Shown: positions 29,083 to 38,510 of the stretch, piece by piece
Numbering within the stretch: the stretch's first letter is position 1
How the letters are laid out: the number at the start of each line of letters is the position of its first letter
DNA from: Flavobacterium araucananum
GTDB taxonomy: Bacteria; Bacteroidota; Bacteroidia; Flavobacteriales; Flavobacteriaceae
DNA: 42,202 bases
Direction: 5' to 3'
Assembly: GCF_002222055.1 (NCBI RefSeq)
Contig: NZ_MUGS01000071.1
Coordinates: 1 to 42,202 of the forward strand
Notes under the pieces: model-generated
Databases searched by the model: none
Seen by the model: only the letters and a program-made list of their open reading frames with translations
Told to the model about the DNA's origin: nothing
Program-made: the position numbers and the translations under genes

Positions 29083-30483
29083 ATGTCGTCTCACTACGAA
29101 GCACCCATTAGAAAACCTTTAGTTATAGGTGATAAATCTTATCACGATGTAACTGTAGATGTAGCTGCACCTGTTGAGGGGCCTGCAAACAAACAATGGT
29201 GGATTGTATTTTCAATCGCATTAATAGCCTTCCTTTGGGGGTTAGGTTGTATAATTTACACCGTATCTACCGGTATCGGAACATGGGGATTAAATAAAAC
29301 AGTTGGTTGGGCCTGGGATATCACGAACTTCGTTTGGTGGGTTGGTATTGGTCACGCCGGAACATTAATTTCTGCGGTATTATTACTTTTCCGTCAACGT
29401 TGGAGAATGGCGATTAACCGTTCTGCAGAAGCTATGACTATCTTCTCGGTAGTTCAGGCAGGTTTATTTCCAATTATTCACATGGGACGTCCATGGTTAG
29501 CATACTGGGTTTTACCTATTCCAAATCAATTTGGATCATTATGGGTAAACTTTAACTCACCATTGTTATGGGACGTATTCGCAATTTCTACGTATCTTTC
29601 GGTATCATTAGTTTTCTGGTGGACTGGTTTATTACCTGATTTTGCAATGTTACGTGATAGAGCAATAACACCTTTTAATAAAAGAGTATATTCTATCCTA
29701 AGTTTTGGATGGAGTGGTAGAGCAAAAGACTGGCAACGTTTTGAAGAAGTATCTTTGGTTCTTGCAGGTTTAGCTACTCCACTTGTACTTTCTGTACACA
29801 CGATTGTATCGATGGACTTTGCTACTTCTGTAATTCCGGGATGGCATACAACAATTTTCCCTCCTTACTTCGTTGCAGGAGCGGTTTTCTCAGGATTTGC
29901 AATGGTAAACACCCTGTTGATCGTTATGAGAAAAGTGTCTAACCTTGAAGCTTATATTACAGTACAACATATCGAGTTAATGAATATTGTAATCATGATT
30001 ACAGGTTCTATCGTAGGTGTAGCGTATATAACTGAGCTATTTGTAGCTTGGTATTCAGGTGTAGAATATGAGCAATATGCGTTCTTGAACAGAGCAACCG
30101 GACCTTACTGGTGGGCATATTGGTCAATGATGACTTGTAACGTTTTCTCTCCACAATTTATGTGGTTCAAGAAATTAAGAACAAGTATCATGTTTTCATT
30201 TATTATTTCGATTGTTGTAAACATCGGAATGTGGTTTGAAAGATTCGTAATTATCGTTACTTCTTTACATAGAGATTACCTTCCATCTTCTTGGACAATG
30301 TTTTCACCAACATTTGTTGATATTGGAATTTTCATTGGAACAATTGGTTTCTTCTTTGTATTGTTTTTATTATACTCCAGAACATTCCCTGTAATTGCTC
30401 AGGCAGAGGTAAAAACAATTTTGAAAGGAACAGGAGATAATTACATTAGAGAAAGAGCAAATAAAGATTCACATCATGAGTAA
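29083..30483 (+). CDS. actC: Alternative complex III subunit C, NrfD-like quinol-binding membrane protein
   Basis: A 466-residue NrfD/PsrC-family membrane protein with about ten helices. Landmarks include WWIVFSIALIAFLWGLGCII, GITNFVWWVGIGHAGTLISA-type sequence (here DITNFVWWVGIGHAGTLISA), FPIIHMGRPWLAYW, and GWHTTIFPPYFVAGAVFSGF. In complex III it binds menaquinol near the periplasmic side, close to the ActB clusters, and may take part in proton translocation. It follows actB by 34 nt and overlaps actD by 8 nt. Confidence 0.95.
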   Translation: MSSHYEAPIRKPLVIGDKSYHDVTVDVAAPVEGPANKQWWIVFSIALIAFLWGLGCIIYTVSTGIGTWGLNKTVGWAWDITNFVWWVGIGHAGTLISAVLLLFRQRWRMAINRSAEAMTIFSVVQAGLFPIIHMGRPWLAYWVLPIPNQFGSLWVNFNSPLLWDVFAISTYLSVSLVFWWTGLLPDFAMLRDRAITPFNKRVYSILSFGWSGRAKDWQRFEEVSLVLAGLATPLVLSVHTIVSMDFATSVIPGWHTTIFPPYFVAGAVFSGFAMVNTLLIVMRKVSNLEAYITVQHIELMNIVIMITGSIVGVAYITELFVAWYSGVEYEQYAFLNRATGPYWWAYWSMMTCNVFSPQFMWFKKLRTSIMFSFIISIVVNIGMWFERFVIIVTSLHRDYLPSSWTMFSPTFVDIGIFIGTIGFFFVLFLLYSRTFPVIAQAEVKTILKGTGDNYIRERANKDSHHE

Positions 30484-31000
30484 TAAAGTAATATACGCCA
30501 TTTATAATGACGATGATATTTTGATGGATGCAGTAAAGAAAACCAGAGCTGCTCATCATCATATTGAAGAAGTTTTTACTCCATTCCCAGTTCACGGATT
30601 GGATAAAGCTATGGGATTAGCACCAACAAGATTAGCAATTTGTGCTTTCTTATACGGTTGTGTTGGTATATCTGTTGCAACAACCATGATGAGTTATATT
30701 ATGATTCATGACTGGCCGCAAGATATTGGAGGTAAACCAAGTTTTAGCTTCATTCAGAACATGCCAGCATTTGTACCAATTATGTTTGAAATGACAGTAT
30801 TTTTTGCTGCTCACTTAATGGTTATTACTTTTTATATGAGAAGTAGATTATGGCCATTCAAACAAGCGGAGAATCCTGATGTAAGAACAACAGATGACCA
30901 TTTTTTAATGGAAGTTGCTGTAAATGATAACGAAGCAGAACTAGTTTCTTTTTTCGAAGGAACAGGAGCTGTTGAAGTTAAAGTAATTGAAAAGAATTAA
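30476..31000 (+). CDS. actD: Alternative complex III subunit D (DUF3341)
   Basis: A 174-residue small membrane subunit of the DUF3341 family. A cytoplasmic N-terminal domain (VIYAIYNDDDILMDAVKKTR ... HHHIEEVFTPFPVHGLDKAM) precedes two helices (about 58-78 and 98-120). A short C-terminal tail follows. Its ATG lies within the end of actC (8-nt overlap), which implies translational coupling. It is a structural subunit with no cofactor. Confidence 0.92.
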   Translation: MSNKVIYAIYNDDDILMDAVKKTRAAHHHIEEVFTPFPVHGLDKAMGLAPTRLAICAFLYGCVGISVATTMMSYIMIHDWPQDIGGKPSFSFIQNMPAFVPIMFEMTVFFAAHLMVITFYMRSRLWPFKQAENPDVRTTDDHFLMEVAVNDNEAELVSFFEGTGAVEVKVIEKN

Positions 31001-31008
31001 TTGTAGCT

Positions 31009-31554
31009 ATGAAAAGGATATATAAAATAACACTTTTAGTTGGTATAACTATTTTAGTTTCATCTTGCCACAATAATTCGGCACCAAACTATCAGTATTT
31101 CCCTAATATGTATGAGTCTGTAGGTTATGAAACCTATTCAGAAGCAAAAATATTTAAAGGTGGAAAAGAAGGACAGCTTCCTGCAGTAGGAAGTATCAAT
31201 AGAGGTTTTGAACCTTATGAATATGAAAATTCAACTGCTGGTTATGAATTGGCTAAAGCTAATTTAAAATCACCTTTGGATTCTATCGAAAGAAATTCCG
31301 GTAAAGGAAAAGAACTTTTCGAAATTTACTGTATCAGTTGCCATGGTGCAGCTGGAAATGGTAAAGGTAAATTGGTTGAAAGAGAAAAATTTCTTGGAGT
31401 ACCTAGCTATAAAGACAGAGTAATCACTGAAGGAAGTATCTTTCATGTTGAAACTTATGGTTTAAATGCAATGGGTTCACATGCAAATCAATTAAGTGCC
31501 CACGAACGTTGGTTAGTTGCTGACTATGTTCTAAAACTAAAAAGCCAATTATAA
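31009..31554 (+). CDS. actE: Alternative complex III subunit E, monohaem lipoprotein cytochrome c
   Basis: A 181-residue lipoprotein. The signal ends in a lipobox with Cys20 (ILVSSC), followed by a conserved NYQYFPNMYESVGYETYSE stretch typical of ActE. A class I cytochrome c domain has C108-I-S-C111-H112 and a Met in GLNAMGSHA as the likely sixth ligand. It carries electrons at the periplasmic surface of complex III. It lies 8 nt after actD. Confidence 0.94.
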   Translation: MKRIYKITLLVGITILVSSCHNNSAPNYQYFPNMYESVGYETYSEAKIFKGGKEGQLPAVGSINRGFEPYEYENSTAGYELAKANLKSPLDSIERNSGKGKELFEIYCISCHGAAGNGKGKLVEREKFLGVPSYKDRVITEGSIFHVETYGLNAMGSHANQLSAHERWLVADYVLKLKSQL

Positions 31555-31581
31555 TTGTTGAACAAACTGATCGTAATAGAT

Positions 31582-32979
31582 ATGTATACATTTTCAAGTA
31601 AATTAAAAACTCTTTCTATCATCCTAATGGCCCTTGGTATATTAGGAATTGGATATGGTTTTTTAACTGCTCCTAAAGATATTCAAGAAGTTGAAAAAAT
31701 TCTGGCTGCAGATGCACATGGTTCTCATGGTGCTGCACATGAAGCAACAGCTGAAACTTCACATCAAGAAGCTGGACATCACGAAGCTGCTGCTGAAGCT
31801 TCACATGAATCGCACAAAGGTGGCGAGCATGAAAAAGTAAATGCTGCTGATGAGCACGAAAAACATTTAACACACGTGTTGCACCAATTGCAAAATAAGC
31901 CTTGGTCTGCATTATATGTTGCTTGTATTTTCTTTTTACTACTTTCTATGGGAGTTTTAGCATTTTATGCTATTCAACAAGTTGCTCAGGCAGGTTGGTC
32001 TCCGGTTTTGTTTAGAGTAATGCAAGGGATTACGGCTTACTTGCCAGTAGGTTCAGTTATTTTCTTTATCATTTTAATTCTTTGCGGATTGCATTTTAAT
32101 CACATATTTGTATGGTTAGGTGAAGGAGTTACGGATCCAACAAGTGCAAATTATGATAAAATTATTGCAGGAAAAGCAGGTTACTTAAACTTTGGTTTCT
32201 GGATCGCAAGAGCTGTTATCTTTTTATTAGGATGGAATTTATACCGTTACCAATCTAGAAAAAATTGTTTAGCTCAGGATGAGGCTAATGATGATCTATA
32301 TTACAAAAAGAACTTTAAGTTAACTGCTGGTTTCTTAGTATTCTTTATCGTATCTGAGTCTATTATGTCTTGGGATTGGATTATGTCAATTGATCCACAC
32401 TGGTTTAGTACTTTATTTGGATGGTATGTTTTCGCATCTTTCTTCGTAAGTGGTATTACTGCAATTGCATTAGTAACTGTTTACTTAAAATCTAAAGGAT
32501 ATTTAGAGTATGTAAATACAAGTCACATTCACGATTTAGCTAAATTTATGTTTGGTATTAGTGTTTTCTGGACTTATTTATGGTTCTCTCAATTCATGTT
32601 AATCTGGTATGCTAATATTCCTGAAGAGGTAACATACTTCGTAACAAGAATTCAATTATACAATTTACCATTCTTTGGTGCTGTAGTTATGAACTTTGTG
32701 TTCCCATTATTAATATTAATCAACACAGACTTTAAACGTCTTAGTTGGGTTATCGTAATGGCTGGTGTTGTTATCTTACTAGGTCACTATGTAGATTTCT
32801 TTAATATGATTATGCCTGGTACAGTTGGAGATAAATGGTTTATTGGAGTTTCTGAAATTGCATCTATACTTTTCTTCTTAGGTTTGTTTATTTTTGTTGT
32901 ATTTACGGCATTAACTAAAGCTCCTTTGTTAGCAAAAAGAAATCCTTTCATAGAAGAAAGTAAACATTTTCATTATTAA
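31582..32979 (+). CDS. actF: Alternative complex III subunit F, with His-rich loop
   Basis: A 465-residue membrane protein related to ActC in fold, with about ten helices. The first helix (about 9-29) is followed by a loop with 13 His among residues 46-101 (AHGSHG, SHQEAGHHE, SHESHKGGEHE, EHEKHLTHVLH). The remaining helices then begin at PWSALYVACIFFLLLSMGVL. ATG 31582 is chosen over an in-frame TTG at 31555, which would abut the actE stop and adds nine residues unlike the family. The His-rich loop is not part of the core fold and may bind metal. It follows actE and precedes the oxidase genes. Confidence 0.91.
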   Translation: MYTFSSKLKTLSIILMALGILGIGYGFLTAPKDIQEVEKILAADAHGSHGAAHEATAETSHQEAGHHEAAAEASHESHKGGEHEKVNAADEHEKHLTHVLHQLQNKPWSALYVACIFFLLLSMGVLAFYAIQQVAQAGWSPVLFRVMQGITAYLPVGSVIFFIILILCGLHFNHIFVWLGEGVTDPTSANYDKIIAGKAGYLNFGFWIARAVIFLLGWNLYRYQSRKNCLAQDEANDDLYYKKNFKLTAGFLVFFIVSESIMSWDWIMSIDPHWFSTLFGWYVFASFFVSGITAIALVTVYLKSKGYLEYVNTSHIHDLAKFMFGISVFWTYLWFSQFMLIWYANIPEEVTYFVTRIQLYNLPFFGAVVMNFVFPLLILINTDFKRLSWVIVMAGVVILLGHYVDFFNMIMPGTVGDKWFIGVSEIASILFFLGLFIFVVFTALTKAPLLAKRNPFIEESKHFHY

Positions 32980-32998
32980 TATTTAAAGAAGTAAACAG

Positions 32999-34183
32999 AT
33001 GACAAGTTTGTTGGTAATTATAGTTTTAGTTTTATTAGCAGTTGCATTATGGCAATTGACCAAGATATTTGATCTTACTCAAGTGGGATCTTCTTCGGAC
33101 GATTCTCAGGTTGCATCAGATAATGATAATAATATTCAAGGGTATATTATGTTTGGCTTCTTGGCATTCATTTATATATTTACGATTTACGGTTTACTAA
33201 AATGGGGTGGTTTAGCACTTCATACTCCTGCATCAGAGCATGGACTTTTGGTAGACAACTTGATGAATATTACTTGGGTTTTAATTTTTGTAGTTCAATT
33301 TATTACACAAGGATTATTATACTGGTTTTCTTTTAAAAACAGAGGGCATAAAGATAAAAAAGCTTTATTTTTTGCTGATAGTAATAAATTAGAAGCAATT
33401 TGGAGTATTATTCCATCTGTAGTTTTGGCTTGTTTAATTCTTTATGGATTGTACGCCTGGAACAACATTATGTTTGTTGATAAAGACGAAGATGTAATTG
33501 AAATTGAATTATACGCACAACAATTTAAATGGACTGCAAGATATGCAGGTCAGGATAATGTTTTAGGAAAAGCTAACGTACGTTTGATCGAAGGTATTAA
33601 TACTTTAGGTGTTGATATGTCTGATAAAAATTCAGCTGATGATATTGTAGTTTCTGAATTACATATTCCTAAAGGTAAAAAAATACATTTCAAAATGCGT
33701 TCTCAGGACGTATTGCACTCAGCTTACATGCCTCACTTTAGAGCGCAAATGAACTGTGTTCCCGGAATGGTTACTGAGTTTGCTTTTGTTCCAACTTATA
33801 CAACAGCAGAATACAGAGAGTTGCCTTTTATGGTTGAAAAAGTTGCAAACATCAACAAACTTAGAGCTGAAAAAAGCGTTGAGTTAGTTGCTAAAGGTGG
33901 TACAGCTTTAGATCCTTATACATTTGATTATTTATTATTATGTAATAAAATTTGTGGAGCTTCTCACTACAACATGCAAATGAAAGTGGTTGTTGATACT
34001 CCTGAAGATTATAAAAAATGGTTAAGCGAAAAAACTACTTTAGCTCAGGATATTAAAGCGGCAGCTGCTGCTAAAGCACCGGCTGAAGGAGCAAAAGCGA
34101 CTACAGATAGTACTGCTAAAGATACTGTAAAAGCGGTAATTGATACTGTAAAAGCAGCTATAGCTAAAGTTGCTATGAAATAA
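32999..34183 (+). CDS. coxB: Cytochrome c oxidase subunit II
   Basis: A 394-residue subunit with the CuA centre that receives electrons from cytochrome c. Membrane segments lie at about 1-20, 47-70, 88-110 and 132-158; the usual subunit has only two. The periplasmic cupredoxin domain has the CuA ligands His240 (VLHSAYMPHF) and C315-x3-C319-x3-H323-x2-M326 (CNKICGASHYNM). The last 45 or so residues are an Ala/Lys/Thr-rich tail (KAAAAAKAPAEGAKATT...), probably disordered. It sits directly after actF, and in Flavobacterium complex III and an aa3 oxidase form a supercomplex (established for F. johnsoniae). Confidence 0.95.
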   Translation: MTSLLVIIVLVLLAVALWQLTKIFDLTQVGSSSDDSQVASDNDNNIQGYIMFGFLAFIYIFTIYGLLKWGGLALHTPASEHGLLVDNLMNITWVLIFVVQFITQGLLYWFSFKNRGHKDKKALFFADSNKLEAIWSIIPSVVLACLILYGLYAWNNIMFVDKDEDVIEIELYAQQFKWTARYAGQDNVLGKANVRLIEGINTLGVDMSDKNSADDIVVSELHIPKGKKIHFKMRSQDVLHSAYMPHFRAQMNCVPGMVTEFAFVPTYTTAEYRELPFMVEKVANINKLRAEKSVELVAKGGTALDPYTFDYLLLCNKICGASHYNMQMKVVVDTPEDYKKWLSEKTTLAQDIKAAAAAKAPAEGAKATTDSTAKDTVKAVIDTVKAAIAKVAMK

Positions 34184-34214
34184 TATTTATTAAGAAAATT
34201 TAAAGTACACATAT

Positions 34215-36017
34215 ATGTCAGCAGAAGCGCACGATCACGATCACGGACACGATCACGAGCACGAACATCATCATAAAGACACGTTCATTACTAAATATAT
34301 TTTTAGTATTGATCACAAAATGATTGCTAAGCAATACTTAATTACCGGTATTATTATGGGTATAATTGGTATTGCAATGTCCTTGCTTTTTAGAATGCAA
34401 TTAGCATGGCCAGAGGAATCTTTCAAAATCTTTAATGTTTTATTAGGAGATAAATTTGCACCTGATGGTGTAATGGCAAATGATATTTATTTGGCTTTAG
34501 TAACGATACACGGTACCATCATGGTATTCTTTGTACTAACAGCCGGTTTAAGTGGTACTTTTAGTAACTTACTTATTCCGCTTCAGATTGGAGCAAGAGA
34601 TATGGCTTCCGGATTTATGAACATGATTTCATACTGGTTGTTTTTCTTGTCTGCTGTTATCATGCTTTCTTCTTTATTTGTTGAAGCTGGACCAGCTTCT
34701 GCAGGTTGGACAATTTATCCGCCATTAAGTGCTTTACCACAAGCAATTCCAGGATCTGGAACAGGTATGACTTTATGGTTAGTTTCTATGGCTATATTTA
34801 TTGCATCTTCTTTAATGGGATCTTTAAATTACATCGTAACGGTAATCAACTTAAGAACTAAAGGAATGTCTATGACCAGACTTCCACTTACAATCTGGAC
34901 ATTTTTCGTAACAGCTATCATTGGTGTTATTTCTTTCCCGGTATTGTTATCTGCAGCATTATTATTGATTTTTGACAGAAGCTTTGGTACTTCATTCTTC
35001 TTATCAGACATCTATATTGCAGGAGAGGTTTTACATTACCAAGGTGGTTCTCCGGTTTTATTCGAACACTTATTCTGGTTCTTAGGACACCCTGAGGTTT
35101 ATATTGTAATCTTGCCAGCAATGGGACTTGTTTCTGAAATTATGGCTACGAATTCTCGTAAACCAATTTTTGGATACAGAGCGATGATTATGTCAGTTCT
35201 TGCAATTGCATTTTTGTCTACAATTGTTTGGGGTCACCACATGTTTATTTCAGGTATGAATCCTTTCTTAGGATCTGTATTTACCTTCACCACTTTATTG
35301 ATTGCAATTCCATCTGCTGTAAAAGCTTTTAACTGGATTACAACTTTATGGAAAGGGAACTTACAATTTAACCCTGCAATGTTATTTTCTATTGGTATGG
35401 TTTCTACTTTCATCACTGGAGGTTTAACTGGAATCATCTTAGGAGATAGTACTTTAGATATTAACGTTCACGATACTTACTTCGTAATTGCTCACTTTCA
35501 CTTAGTAATGGGTATCTCTGCACTTTACGGAATGTTTGCCGGTATTTACCACTGGTTTCCTAAAATGTACGGAAGAATGTTAAATAAAAACTTAGGTTAT
35601 ATTCACTTTTGGGTAACAGCGGTTTGTGCTTACGGAGTATTTTTCCCAATGCACTTTATTGGATTAGCGGGTTTACCAAGACGTTATTATACAAATACAA
35701 ACTTCCCATTATTTGATGATTTACAAAATGTGAATGTTTTAATTACAACATTTGCTCTTGTAGGAGGTGCGTTTCAATTGGTATTCTTGTACAACTTCTT
35801 TAGTAGTATTTTCTACGGTAAGAAAGCAGTTCAGAACCCATGGAGATCAACGACATTAGAGTGGACTACTCCGGTAGAGCATATTCACGGTAACTGGCCA
35901 GGTGAAATTCCTCACGTATACCGTTGGCCGTATGACTACAGTAACCCAAATCATGATGTAGATTTTGTACCGCAAAATGTACCAATGAAAGAAGGTGAAG
36001 AAGTTTTACACCACTAA
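34215..36017 (+). CDS. coxA: Cytochrome c oxidase subunit I (aa3 type)
   Basis: A 600-residue haem-copper oxidase subunit with 12 or more helices. An unusual N-terminus has nine His in the first 20 residues, alternating with Asp, Glu and Gly. Then the normal protein starts (DTFITKYIFSIDHKMIAKQY). Haem and CuB ligands are in TIHGTIMVFF, WFLGHPEVYIVILPAMG (His-Tyr cross-link pair), WGHHMFISGM and YFVIAHFHLVMG. The HPEVY Glu marks a type A1 proton pathway. It reduces O2 to water and pumps protons. Last gene of the operon; a strong terminator follows. Confidence 0.96.
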   Translation: MSAEAHDHDHGHDHEHEHHHKDTFITKYIFSIDHKMIAKQYLITGIIMGIIGIAMSLLFRMQLAWPEESFKIFNVLLGDKFAPDGVMANDIYLALVTIHGTIMVFFVLTAGLSGTFSNLLIPLQIGARDMASGFMNMISYWLFFLSAVIMLSSLFVEAGPASAGWTIYPPLSALPQAIPGSGTGMTLWLVSMAIFIASSLMGSLNYIVTVINLRTKGMSMTRLPLTIWTFFVTAIIGVISFPVLLSAALLLIFDRSFGTSFFLSDIYIAGEVLHYQGGSPVLFEHLFWFLGHPEVYIVILPAMGLVSEIMATNSRKPIFGYRAMIMSVLAIAFLSTIVWGHHMFISGMNPFLGSVFTFTTLLIAIPSAVKAFNWITTLWKGNLQFNPAMLFSIGMVSTFITGGLTGIILGDSTLDINVHDTYFVIAHFHLVMGISALYGMFAGIYHWFPKMYGRMLNKNLGYIHFWVTAVCAYGVFFPMHFIGLAGLPRRYYTNTNFPLFDDLQNVNVLITTFALVGGAFQLVFLYNFFSSIFYGKKAVQNPWRSTTLEWTTPVEHIHGNWPGEIPHVYRWPYDYSNPNHDVDFVPQNVPMKEGEEVLHH

Positions 36018-36026
36018 AAATATTTT

Positions 36027-36059
36027 AAAAAAGACTGTCCTCACCGACAGTCTTTTTTG
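36027..36059 (+). terminator. Terminator of the act-cox operon
   Basis: The stem AAAGACTGTC/GACAGTCTTT with a six-base loop (CTCACC) is followed by a T-run. Confidence 0.92.
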
Positions 36060-36116
36060 TTTTAGTTAAAATTCGAACCGTCTACTTTTACTGTTTTACA
36101 AACTGATTACTTTGTC

Positions 36117-36124
36117 TATCTTTG
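36117..36124 (+). promoter_or_regulatory. -7 element just before ruvB
   Basis: TATCTTTG matches TAnnTTTG exactly, with its last base only 5 bp before the ruvB ATG. Transcription would start at or within a base or two of the start codon. No clear -33 TTG is seen. The strong terminator upstream means ruvB needs its own promoter. Confidence 0.5.
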
Positions 36125-36128
36125 TAAA

Positions 36129-37151
36129 ATGAATGAGAACCTAGATCCCACTACAAATGGGTACAACCCAGAAGAATTAGATCTTGAAAAAAGATTGCGT
36201 CCGCTGTCATTTGATGATTTTGCCGGACAAGATCAAGTTTTAGAGAATTTGAAAGTGTTTGTTGCAGCAGCCAATCAACGTGGCGAAGCACTTGATCATA
36301 CACTTTTTCATGGTCCTCCGGGATTAGGAAAAACAACCCTGGCTAATATTCTTGCCAATGAACTTGAAGTTGGAATCAAAATTACTTCCGGGCCTGTATT
36401 AGACAAACCTGGAGACCTGGCAGGTTTACTTACCAATCTTGACGAAAGGGATGTATTATTCATTGACGAAATTCATCGTTTGAGCCCAATTGTCGAAGAG
36501 TACTTATACTCGGCAATGGAAGATTTTAAAATTGATATTATGATCGAATCCGGACCTAATGCCAGAACGGTTCAGATCAATCTTAATCCTTTTACTTTAA
36601 TTGGCGCAACAACCCGTTCCGGATTATTGACCGCACCCATGCGTGCACGTTTTGGTATTTCATCCCGATTACAATATTATACAACAGAACTTTTGACCAC
36701 TATTGTCGAAAGAAGCTCTTCTATACTTAAAATGCCAATTTCATTAGATGCCGCTATCGAAATAGCCGGTCGTAGTCGTGGTACACCTCGTATAGCAAAT
36801 GCGTTATTGCGCAGGGTACGTGATTTTGCACAAATAAAAGGAAACGGTACTATTGATCTTGAGATTGCACGTTATGCACTAAAAGCGCTTAATGTTGATG
36901 CTCATGGTCTTGATGAAATGGATAATAAGATCTTATTAACTATTATCAACAAATTCAAAGGTGGACCTGTGGGACTTTCGACTCTGGCAACCGCAGTATC
37001 TGAAAGTAGTGAGACGATTGAAGAAGTTTATGAGCCATTCCTGATTCAGGAAGGGTTTATTATGCGTACCCCCCGCGGTCGTGAAGTTACGGATAAAGCC
37101 TATAAACATTTAGGAAAAATAAACGTTAACATTCAGGGCGGATTGTTTTAA
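36129..37151 (+). CDS. ruvB: Holliday junction branch-migration helicase RuvB
   Basis: A 340-residue AAA+ motor, the usual length. Walker A is GPPGLGKTTL (about 60), Walker B LFIDEIHRL (about 112), sensor 1 LIGATTRSGLL, and the arginine finger region APMRARFGI. A C-terminal winged helix carries EPFLIQEGFIMRTPRGR. With RuvA it drives migration of Holliday junctions in recombination repair. It is followed 12 nt later by a cytochrome P450 gene and then queG. The three probably form one transcript. Confidence 0.97.
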   Translation: MNENLDPTTNGYNPEELDLEKRLRPLSFDDFAGQDQVLENLKVFVAAANQRGEALDHTLFHGPPGLGKTTLANILANELEVGIKITSGPVLDKPGDLAGLLTNLDERDVLFIDEIHRLSPIVEEYLYSAMEDFKIDIMIESGPNARTVQINLNPFTLIGATTRSGLLTAPMRARFGISSRLQYYTTELLTTIVERSSSILKMPISLDAAIEIAGRSRGTPRIANALLRRVRDFAQIKGNGTIDLEIARYALKALNVDAHGLDEMDNKILLTIINKFKGGPVGLSTLATAVSESSETIEEVYEPFLIQEGFIMRTPRGREVTDKAYKHLGKINVNIQGGLF

Positions 37152-37163
37152 ATTCTATTCAAG

Positions 37164-38510
37164 ATGTTTGATAACAGAAAATATAATTACCCGAAAAGGC
37201 TTTCGATATTGAGATTTTTTCTGGATTCAGAAGGAGTGCGGAAAAATCCTATTCCGTATCATAAAAGATATTTTGATCAGTTTGGAGATTCTTTTTCTCT
37301 TAAAATTGGTAGATCCAAACATATAATTTTGTCCAGAGATAATGAGGTTGCTCAATATATCCTGCAAAAGAATCAAAAGAACTATCATAAGTCTAAATTT
37401 CAATCTGTATATCTTTCTAAATATTTAGGCAAAGGACTTCTGACTGTTGATGGTGATTTTTGGCTAAAGCAAAGGAGATTAATTCAACCCGCATTTCATA
37501 AACAAAAGATGAATCAGTTGGTTGAAAACATGAATAAGACAATTGGTTTAGAATTAGATGTTTTAGTGGAGGAGAAACCAATTGATCTTTTTCCTGTTAT
37601 GAGTCAGTTAGCCTTTAATGTTGTGGCTAAGTCATTGTTTCAGCTTTCAATTTCAGACGAAAAGCTAAACAGGATAAAATTTATTATTGAAGAAGTTCAG
37701 AATTTTTTAATTAAAGAAATTCGACTTCCACATAAAAGTTGGTGGTTTTCTTTAAGCGGTCAGGTCAAAAAACATCTGGAGTTGGCAGAAGAAAATAATG
37801 CAATCATTCAGGAAATTATTGAGCAAAGATTGACTTCGAAAGAAGAGATTAATGACTTACTGAATATGCTTTTGGAAACCCGATATGAAGATACGGGAGA
37901 AGGTATGTTGGTTAAACAATTGGTTGATGAAATAAAAATTTTGTTTATAGCTGGTCATGAAACGACTGCAAATGCATTGACTTTTACACTTCATCTTTTA
38001 GGTAGAAATCCGGATATACAGCAAAAAGTTCTCGATGAGATTATCGAAATAGAATCTCAAACGCAGGACATTATCGAGCAACTTCAAAAAATGACCTATA
38101 CCAATGCAGTCTTAAATGAATCGATGCGATTATATCCACCAGCCTGGATTACAGATAGGCAGAATGTTACAGATGATACACTTGCCGGATATCATATAAA
38201 AAAGGAGACACTTATTGGCGTTTCTTTCTATGAGTTGCATCGTAATCCTAAGTATTGGGAGAATCCCGATGAATTTAATCCGGAAAGATTTCTTGGAGAA
38301 CAAAAAAAACACGCTATGCAATATTTTTATCCGTTTGGTGCAGGACCCAGAATGTGCATCGGATCGGGATTTGCTATCTATGAAATGTGTTTGACAATTT
38401 CTCAGATTGTCAAAAAATATGTGATAAAATCTACTAGTGAATCTATTGCATTTAATCCTCTAATAACCTTAAAACCTGTTGGTGTAGAAGTTTCATTCTC
38501 TAAAAGATGA
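37164..38510 (+). CDS. Cytochrome P450
   Basis: A 448-residue soluble P450. The I-helix oxygen-activation motif is FIAGHETTAN, the K-helix ExxR is in NESMRLYPP, the PERF-type segment is FNPERFLGEQ, and the haem-thiolate loop FGAGPRMCIGSGFA has Cys398. It has no membrane anchor and no fused reductase, so it needs separate redox partners. The sequence is of the CYP102/CYP4-like fatty-acid hydroxylase type, but the substrate cannot be read reliably. It sits 12 nt after ruvB and overlaps queG by 4 nt (ATGA), so it is held in an operon with two genes of unrelated function. Confidence 0.92.
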   Translation: MFDNRKYNYPKRLSILRFFLDSEGVRKNPIPYHKRYFDQFGDSFSLKIGRSKHIILSRDNEVAQYILQKNQKNYHKSKFQSVYLSKYLGKGLLTVDGDFWLKQRRLIQPAFHKQKMNQLVENMNKTIGLELDVLVEEKPIDLFPVMSQLAFNVVAKSLFQLSISDEKLNRIKFIIEEVQNFLIKEIRLPHKSWWFSLSGQVKKHLELAEENNAIIQEIIEQRLTSKEEINDLLNMLLETRYEDTGEGMLVKQLVDEIKILFIAGHETTANALTFTLHLLGRNPDIQQKVLDEIIEIESQTQDIIEQLQKMTYTNAVLNESMRLYPPAWITDRQNVTDDTLAGYHIKKETLIGVSFYELHRNPKYWENPDEFNPERFLGEQKKHAMQYFYPFGAGPRMCIGSGFAIYEMCLTISQIVKKYVIKSTSESIAFNPLITLKPVGVEVSFSKR

